Assembly: GCA_017591395.1 (NCBI GenBank)
Contig: WEDG01003429.1
Coordinates: 62,001-126,000 of the forward strand
Reading direction: 5' to 3'
DNA from: Schistocephalus solidus
Taxonomy: Eukaryota; Platyhelminthes; Cestoda; Diphyllobothriidea; Diphyllobothriidae
Length of the DNA stretch: 64,000 nucleotides
The notes beneath the pieces are model-generated. The model saw only the letters and a list, made by a program, of their open reading frames with translations, was not told where the DNA came from and ran no database searches. Shown piece by piece: positions 57,501 through 64,000 of the stretch (its first letter is position 1; every line of letters begins with the position of its first letter). A program made the position numbers and the translations under genes.

Positions 57501-60500
57501 CACTACCTAATCGAAGACGACCTCACAAGACTCAAGTGCCACGGAACAACAAGAAGCCAGCACCCGACTCCCGCCATCCAGTGCACCCTGTCAATGGACA
57601 TCCACGGCTCGGATTGCTCATTTGAAAATCTCCAGGCTCAGTCCGCATGACCAACGCGCCCTTCATTACCGAAAACACCACCGGCATTATCATTAGCCCA
57701 GCCAGGATACTCCTGTATAAAAGGCGATGAACTTACCTTGGAAACAGGGTTCGTCTCAACTTTTGAAGTTGACGGCGGAAGGAAACGCCCTCAACAATCA
57801 TCTCCAGGAGGTAGCCCAACAAGAAATTGGCGAGAGCTCCAAGAATAATTGCAATACGAGGCGCCAAGGATGGGAACCTAATGAGCTGCAAGGAAAAGTA
57901 AAGAATTCAATAAGGCGGTATAACAGTGCAAAAAACAGCCAAATAAGTCCGCTAAAACAGTTCTCTGAGCGAACGTAGGATGAATCGTATTTTTAAATAA
58001 ATAAACACGCACCGACATCGAATTCAAAACGCTTTGGCCCTCATAAACTGTAAGAAAGACGTTGACACCCACGGCGATGATCACGTTGGCAAGAAATAGC
58101 ACTGCAGATTGAAACGAAATTCAATTCACACGACAGTATGTGATGCGAAAAAATGATTTTTTTAAAAAATTACTTTATAACTACCCAAATTGGTGAAGGT
58201 CGAATGTAAAACAAGGCATGTGATCATATTGTAACCGTTCGATGAATTTCGCAGACAATCAGAAATAAACTGTTTGTCCAGAGAGAGGAGGGAATCAAGT
58301 TTATGTATGATTTTGACGGTACTTCCTAAAATAATGGAAACGCTAATATAGTTCGTTGGTGAGAGAGAATGAAGTCGTTATCTAGAATTCTTCAACAACT
58401 TATGTGAACCAGCAGTGAGTAAACGGTTAGTAGCCTTGTGCTCTCGAATAAGAGATTATGCAATAAGAGCCCCTAGACAGCAAATCCTGAAAAAAACTTA
58501 TCGCAAGCAGACCTGACGTATAGAGTATGACTCACAATTCGAATACATTGGGCGTCGATAGGGTGGACCTTTAGAGAAGATGACTGCAAGAAATATGTAC
58601 TGGTAGGACGACATCAAAAAGAGTGCCGTGTTGTCATAGTTCAATAGTTCGTGGTTCTCGTCGTCCAGTAGAGACAGACCTACATACCTGGGTGACATAA
58701 ATAAACAGATGCTTAGGAGATTCAAAACTCCTAGTAGAAGAGAATGGCATTTTAACAGAGCTATCGATGTAGTAATACCAGTTTTGACTGCGAACGTAGA
58801 GGAATGCTGCGAGTTGCGCGACAATCACGAGCAACAGCTGAAGACCGAGGGATAAGAGGGTTGTGGGTGAAACCAAACGCATGACCGGCGGTTCCACCGA
58901 CAGAGTCGGATAGGCCTTTGCGTAACCATCTATAAAAAAGGGTGCGATAAAAGGGGTTTATGTCTGCATTTGGCTCCTGTATATACGCGTGCATGCAAAG
59001 AGCAGGGGTACACAGGCAGCGCTCGTTCGAAATAAAAAAGAGAAGGAGTTTGAAAAGTAGACTGCAAACCGGCCAGAAGCTGTGGTAACGCGAGCAAATG
59101 TTCGAACTGTGAGGAATGCCCGGCAAAAATAATATACTACTGTAGGGAAGGAAATATATATTTTCAAATGAGACAAAAATTGCGACGAACGCCATTATTA
59201 ACTTATATTTTGTTCGGTGCAACTTTGCCCAAGTTAAAATATGTTTTGATAAAAAATGGAAATTTGTTAAGCAGGCAGATAACTTGCCTAATAGATAGGT
59301 ACAAATTAAGTCTGCGGCGAACTCTCTCAACTGACCCCACTTTTCAAAATCAACTTACATAGTAAGAGCGAGCGTGTTTTGGGCTTGCGTTGACAAAAAA
59401 CGCAGTTAAAGCGTCAGAAGAGTTATTATACTTGTCTGGGCAGGAGTCCGCTAGCACGGACAACGGAGAAACTGAAACAAATGCGCAGCCTATCACTGCG
59501 TGTCGGCGGCGGTGTGCGTTCTCGGGCAAGAATGGCACCACGCTAAACATGAGAGCGCAGATAGCGTCCGTAGGAGGTAGATAACTATTTCGACTTAGGC
59601 TTTTAGGTCCAAAGGGCACAACTACTCTGGCGATTCAGATCCCAACGTCTTTGAAAAAAGCAATTTGTTTAAGGACCCCTAAACCAGCGAATTTTCATGC
59701 TCAATAAATCAGTAGTGCAGCAGTTTCTTAGACACGGAGGGCTAAGCGGGATAGGAAGAAAATTCCTGATATCTGGCTTTACCTCGAATAAGGCTGTAGC
59801 AGATGCCTACTTAGCAAATGACACTGATGGAAGGTTTTTTTCTAAAAATTACAAATCAAGTTACCCCCCAGATGCCCAAACCTTAATATTTCAACATGTC
59901 GACCCACTGAGATAAATGTGAACTCAGTTGTTACACCACTTAGGAGTATCGACTAATGCCATATTTCATTGTTTACATAGAATTCTCCAACGAGCATACT
60001 ACGGATTCTCTTGAATTCTTGGTAGCTTTACCTTTTGGACTTAACCTATGAATTTAAATGAACAGTTTGTTTGAAGCAAGCTCAGGAAATACCAGGAATG
60101 TGAAGCAAAGCTTAGGATATGACGAATAACTAGGAGTGGTTAAAGAGAGAACTTACATGTGATGCCGAGAGATGTAATCAAAAATAAATCAATGTAGAGG
60201 AACTGCATATCCGACAGTGACGATTTTACCTAAGAGTAATGAAGATATTTTAACGATAAGAAGAGCTGAATTTTTCGAGGTACGTATAAAACACTTGAAA
60301 AAAGGGACCCTTACATAGGGTTAATTAGTAAATTTTGCAATGATGTTCGAGAGGCAAATCTTCAAAGTCAAGGGAAGTGGAATACAAGTGCAAAATGAGG
60401 AAATTTATAAATATACAACTGGATACGCAGTAAACGACCTTTGTGTGAACATCTGCTAGCAGACGAGTGGGTATACAATTCTTGCAATGTGCCTACCAAC

Positions 60501-63500
60501 TTTACTTCAAAAATTCCTTGGTGAGTGTGAAGGAATTTAAAAAGCCTAGTCCAGCTTAAATTAAACAAGTTTTTCAGCTAAACGTTAGACTTCAAGAGTA
60601 GGCGGTCAACTGCCCGTAGCACCACATAACTTACCCAATAAAGCATTATAATGCTAGTGAACTGGGTGAGTGAATAGCCCATCATGAATTTGAAGGTGCC
60701 GAAGCTGGTGGCCAAAGCGCATCTACCCTCGCGAATAAGTCTGGGCACACAGCTGATGTTTTGTACGCCTGAGGTGAAAGGACTGGCGACGGAAGCCTCG
60801 GCCTGACTGAGAGCAATGCCTGCATGAGCCACCTTCAAGGCACCGCAGTCGTTGGCTCCGTCTCCGCACATTGCAACGAAGTAGCCGACCGACTGCAGAG
60901 CTTCAATCAGTTGGGCCTTCTGTTCCGGCGAAAAGCGTGCGAATACCGTGCCCTTTACAACCAACTAAAGAAAACACAAAACTGGGGTTTATAGTGAAGT
61001 AGAATAGAAAGGAATTGCCATTTAAACCGGGAGAGCACAAAGTGTCTCCAACGAGGTAACTGAGAAGTCACAAGACATCAATGAGAAGCGGTTAGACCAT
61101 TATCATCGGCACATTAACCGTTACGCGGCGTAAGCAACCGTACTGCCCCAGTTGACATCGTCACCAAGTAAATCACACACGCAAGACAATTATCAAGTAA
61201 ACTGCTATACAGACAAAAGTAACCTTGTGTGCACTTGGTCCTCGGCCATGAACAGTAGACGACCATCTGAAACATGGGACAATCAAAGAACTTTCACAGA
61301 CATCTTAGGTGACTCCTGAGAGAAATTCATTTTTGATTACAAGGCTCACAGGTACAGTGAGTAGACATCGGCATCCACTTTGTTGTTAACTTCTTTTAAC
61401 TCATTTCTTAGGCAGCTTTGTGTACTAATGGTTTTTTTTTAGCAGTAAGTACCAAAGAAGAGACGGCGTGTACCACCCTTTGCAAACCATAGCCTACACA
61501 AACTGTACAGTGCTTACACTTGGCAGCATCTAAGAAGTTTTGAGGCCAGCCCAAATTCACAGTTTCAACAGCAAAATACAAAAGTGGTTTAAAACGGCAT
61601 TTCACTGAAATCCTCCCGTCAGATAAAGCCTCAAAAAAGTTAAGATTTAGAGAATAGCAAACGACATTTTCGGACTTTCTGAATTAGGATCTTAATGGTA
61701 AGATCAGATAAACAACAATTCACTTTCCCGTCTTAGATTGGACAACAGATCGCCACGGAAGGCGATCGGTATCAATAAGTTTTTATTGGAAAAAGCCTCA
61801 GGTGAAGTTGCGACACTGTTAGGAAACAACAAGCCATCTCTCAGTTCACGATAGTAGGCACACTCTCTTTAAAAAGACTTGGGAAAGTACCTTCGGAATA
61901 AGCCAAGGACAGTGCTCGTTAATAATAGCCCACGTTTTGCCAGATAAAGCAAGATGGAAATCTGGTCGATCGACCATACGAATAGTCAGCGCGTTGGCAG
62001 GAGGACGCCTTGGTTTGCTGGCTGGGTCCCTGATCACCCTCCGGTCTTTGTGAAGGCTCAGTGGCCTCGGTCTGTGCCTCAATGTCTGGTGAGACGGTGA
62101 AATATTTTGATTCCATTTTTCCACGTCTTAAAGAACAAAAATTTGCTAGTTAAATAAGGCAGATTAACATAAAAGGAAGTAATGGGCGAATCGGCCCGTC
62201 AAGAGTTTTCATAAGGGCAGGTCAAAAGGGCGGCAGTTTATTCTCTTTTTTGTAAATTCAGCGAAAATGTTAAATAAAAACAAGACTGTTGAACTAACAG
62301 GAATGGAATCCACCTGGCTAGACCGTGTCTTTTACCATCGTCTTGATGGATGCGCACGCCATCCATATGCACAGCACTTCGAAGGGCGTGAACGTGGGGA
62401 GCAGTCGTAACTTCAGTGACAGGACGATGAAGGTCTTCCGCGTAGTGAAATTGCACTAGGTCCTTCCAGGAGTCAACATCCTCTTCGCGGAGGTCACCGA
62501 AGCTTGCGAACTCATCACTGTTAACGACCACAAAGCCTGCGTCCATCGCATCGCTGGGCCCCTCAGCGTTGTTCGCCCGCCTTGGTTCTTTGGGTGGCTT
62601 GGCCGACACAATAATGATTCGGTCGCTTTCATCAATCATCTCACAGTCACGAGCCACCGACAACGCCGTCAACATATTATCACCTAAAGAAATGCGGAAA
62701 AGATGACAAAAAAGAAGGCCGAAATGGACAAAAAGGCATGAACAGGTTGTTAGGGGAGAATGTTAACCAAGGACGCAGATAAAATTATATAAATACAAAT
62801 ATTCCAGAAGTCAGAAGGTCTATCAAGAACTGGGCCAGTTCTGCAAGTTTTGCAGTAAACGTTGCCCTCGAACTAGCAGTCACTGTCCAAAGTTTTTTAA
62901 AAAAGGTCCTCGCTGCACAAAGTTAATTTATATACAAACGAAAAGTGTGTCCGTAGCATAAAAAGTAAAATAGTAAGTACTTGTAGCTGGAAGGTTGCAA
63001 AGGTATATTACAGAGGGATAGCAAAAAAGGCCCAGAGACAAACTTAGCCTAAACGTCGTTGTGCATGACAGCGGCGCTCGACAGAGCCTGCGAGATATGT
63101 ACTGAGTTAGGACAAGAGGTCGCTAACAGTTTACAAAATGTGCAAAAGTAAACACTCAAAGTACCGCGCACCTGTAACCATGACAGGCCGAATTAGGGCA
63201 TCTCGGAGCACATTGATTACTGGTGTGCTTTCGGGCTTTAGTCGATTTTCCATGATGAGGAGACCTAAAAAGTGTAGCTGCCGTTCAGCCTGACTTCTAT
63301 CCATTCGCATTACGCCGGTGTAGGCGACTCGGAGGGGTCTCCAGGCCAAGGCGATTACACGGTAGCCCTCACGGGTGTAGTCTAGAAGGACTTTGTGGAA
63401 ATCCCGTGGCACTGGAATAAGGGAAACATAGCTTGGAAGTAAAATACTTGAATGAGAAAAGCAACAGAAAAAGTGGGAAAATTCCTTCCACTAGATGAAA

Positions 63501-63547
63501 TAAAGGCAAGTTTTAGGCTCACAGTCAAAATCTCGTTCACAAAATTT
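54223..63547 (-). CDS. P5B-type cation/polyamine-transporting ATPase, ATP13A2/3 family (3' part of gene)
   Basis: P5B ATPases move polyamines or other cations across late endosomal and lysosomal membranes. Exons on - : 63172-63411, 62336-62683, 61891-62126, 60635-60964, 60157-60229, 58779-58929, 58536-58687, 58013-58101, 57737-57885 and 54223-54579; all joins keep reading phase. A 25-nt candidate exon at 63523-63547 would encode KFCERDFD ahead of PRDF. Visible motifs: [47 protein letters not shown] and NYDNTALF. The DKTGT site and N-terminal half are outside the window. Intron 57736-54580 contains an inverted-repeat copy. ATP13A2 or ATP13A3 cannot be chosen from this part. Confidence 0.93.
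55910..57012 (+). repeat. Inverted ~1.1-kb repeat, copy 2
   Basis: Reverse-complement copy of 42897-43968, beginning GGAGGCGTGGGGTGCAT and ending CGGCGAAACTGTAAGT. Includes the RTE-like linker fragment at 56011-56357 and the non-coding part. Compared with copy 1 it has an extra block of about 35 bp near 55975. Confidence 0.85.
56011..56357 (+). pseudogene. RTE-like linker fragment in the inverted repeat
   Basis: Frames at 56011-56271 and 56088-56357 show the same residues as copy 1 ([37 protein letters not shown]) and match the linker of the 32395-36140 element. It has no start or stop context suggesting an independent gene. Confidence 0.75.
57737..57885 (-). CDS. P5B ATPase exon: last transmembrane helix and basic tail start
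   Basis: Acceptor TTTTCCTTGCAG, donor CCAAG|GTAAGT. Encodes [36 protein letters not shown] and [14 protein letters not shown]. The donor is followed by a 3.16-kb intron. Confidence 0.93.
58013..58101 (-). CDS. P5B ATPase exon: transmembrane helix
   Basis: Acceptor TTTCAATCTGCAG, donor TCG|GTGCGT. Encodes [20 protein letters not shown] and [10 protein letters not shown]. Confidence 0.9.
58536..58687 (-). CDS. P5B ATPase exon: lumenal loop and helix
   Basis: Acceptor TTATGTCACCCAG, donor AATT|GTGAGT. Encodes [35 protein letters not shown] and [14 protein letters not shown], the family pattern NYENT...SSFQYL...SKGxPxRxPxYTN. Confidence 0.95.
58779..58929 (-). CDS. P5B ATPase exon: transmembrane helices
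   Basis: Acceptor TTTTTTATAG, donor AACTG|GTATTA. Encodes [35 protein letters not shown] and FLYVRSQNW. Confidence 0.93.
60157..60229 (-). CDS. P5B ATPase small exon: transmembrane helix
   Basis: 73 nt between TTAG acceptor and GTAAGT donor, not visible as a long frame. Encodes [20 protein letters not shown], where the family has the NLxDxQFLYIDL pattern. Confidence 0.93.
60635..60964 (-). CDS. P5B ATPase exon: hinge motif and first part of the membrane C-terminal half
   Basis: Phase 0 at both ends; 110 codons, [19 protein letters not shown] to [10 protein letters not shown]. Contains the P-type hinge [13 protein letters not shown] and the P5B-specific [19 protein letters not shown], then [17 protein letters not shown] before a transmembrane helix. 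Confidence 0.97.
61891..62126 (-). CDS. P5B ATPase exon: insert and P domain
   Basis: Acceptor TTGTTCTTTAAG, donor CGAAG|GTACTT. The first part ([13 protein letters not shown]) is variable; the end reads [20 protein letters not shown] then IPK, matching the family before its LVxGTVFAR segment. Confidence 0.9.
62336..62683 (-). CDS. P5B ATPase exon: P domain with insert
   Basis: Acceptor TTCTTTAG, donor GATG|GTAAAA. Starts [16 protein letters not shown], then [11 protein letters not shown] and an acidic, low-complexity stretch ([12 protein letters not shown]) as in the variable insertion of the family. Confidence 0.92.
63172..63411 (-). CDS. P5B ATPase exon: end of N domain to P domain
   Basis: Acceptor TTATTCCAG and donor ACAG|GTGCGC. 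Encodes [37 protein letters not shown] and PVMVTG. The last codon is completed by the next exon to give GDN. Confidence 0.93.
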
Positions 63548-63599
63548 CTGAAAAAGAAGTGGGTAAGGATTACTTACATGACCCTTTAAGAAACACAAG

Positions 63600-63780
63600 G
63601 GAATAGGAGAGAAACGGCAAATATTCCCGTGTCCTAATCCTTACACCAGCCCTAACATAAACCTAACCGTTACCTTCTGGATACTCCACCCTCAACCTTA
63701 ACCCTCCAGGTAATCCTAACTTGCCTTAATGATGACCTTAACCTTAAACCTAACCCTAATTACAAGCCTAATCACATTTT
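63600..63780. repeat. Degenerate CCTAAC-rich tract in a P5B ATPase intron
   Basis: Words such as CCTAACATAAACCTAACC, CTTAACCCTCC and CCTTAAACCTAACCCTAA recur over about 150 bp. It resembles a decayed telomere-like (CCCTAA)n or C/A-rich simple repeat, like the tract near 46330. Confidence 0.45.
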
Positions 63781-64000
63781 CCGTGGAATGTGCAAGCGGT
63801 TTATGTTCTCATGTCCTATTTAGGGACCCGTATAAGTCACTCTTACCATGAAGAGCATTGAACAAAACAGATAAGGAGGAGATGAAATTCTAGATCCGGT
63901 AAACATTTTCTGTTCTAAACGTTTACCATTCAGAAGTCGTTACGGAGTGGATAAAAAAGGATGCAGCCCCTACAGTATCGACTATCGGCTAAAAACAGAA

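Larger units (their letters stand above)
54580..57736 (-). other. P5B ATPase intron containing an inverted-repeat copy
   Basis: 3157 bp between GTAAGT at 57736 and the acceptor at 54581-54580. Apart from the repeat at 55910-57012 it has no recognised coding sequence. Confidence 0.8.

Noticed and set aside
1..64000. CRISPR arrays, operons or prokaryotic signals
   Set aside because: No regularly spaced short repeats were seen. Introns and eukaryotic retroelements show that this is a eukaryotic genome.

Overview
The window looks like a repeat-rich metazoan genome, most probably a flatworm and plausibly a diphyllobothriidean tapeworm. Genes have introns. Most of the sequence is decayed retrotransposons of several clades: CR1/Jockey-like, an RTE-like type with C-terminal C2H2 fingers, and a Penelope-like element with a GIY-YIG domain. 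These lie among tRNA-related short repeats. The organism call is inference from the repeat families; no rRNA or mitochondrial sequence is present to settle it.

Two host genes are well supported, neither as a single open frame. GINS1 (Psf1 of the GINS replication complex) lies on + as two exons, 27455-27782 and 28752-29053, predicted 209 aa. A P5B-type cation/polyamine-transporting ATPase of the ATP13A2/3 family lies on the - strand. It enters from beyond the right edge and runs leftwards through at least ten phase-consistent exons (63411 to 54223), with an unusually long C-terminal tail and a tentative last exon near 53125-53412. The 5' half, including the phosphorylation-site DKTGT segment, is outside the window.

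Layout: 0.3-7.3 kb, two near-identical copies of a tRNA-related repeat around two CR1/Jockey-like elements. 7.5-10.4 kb, a third retroelement between direct repeats. 10.5-14.2 kb, a fourth on -. 14.9-16.1 kb, a very old RTE-like fossil. 17.4-21.5 kb, a CR1/Jockey-like copy split by two tandem tRNA-related units. 22.4-27.3 kb, two diverged copies, tail to tail, of a DNA-transposon-like module encoding a tnp2-like transposase and a DUF4806-like protein. 27.4-29.3 kb, GINS1. 31.5-36.2 kb, one near-complete RTE-like element and a fragment of another. 37.5-38.2 kb, a cluster of tRNA-related units. 38.6-39.1 kb, an RT fossil. 42.9-44.0 and 55.9-57.0 kb, an inverted pair of ~1.1 kb repeats, the second inside the ATPase intron. 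50.3-51.2 kb, a Penelope-like 3' end. 53.1-64 kb, the ATPase.

The genes do not form a pathway: GINS1 acts in nuclear DNA replication and the ATPase in late endosomal/lysosomal membranes. All mobile elements seen carry frameshifts, stops or lost catalytic residues. Exon limits were placed by hand from splice-site consensus, reading phase and remembered family patterns; no database search was run.
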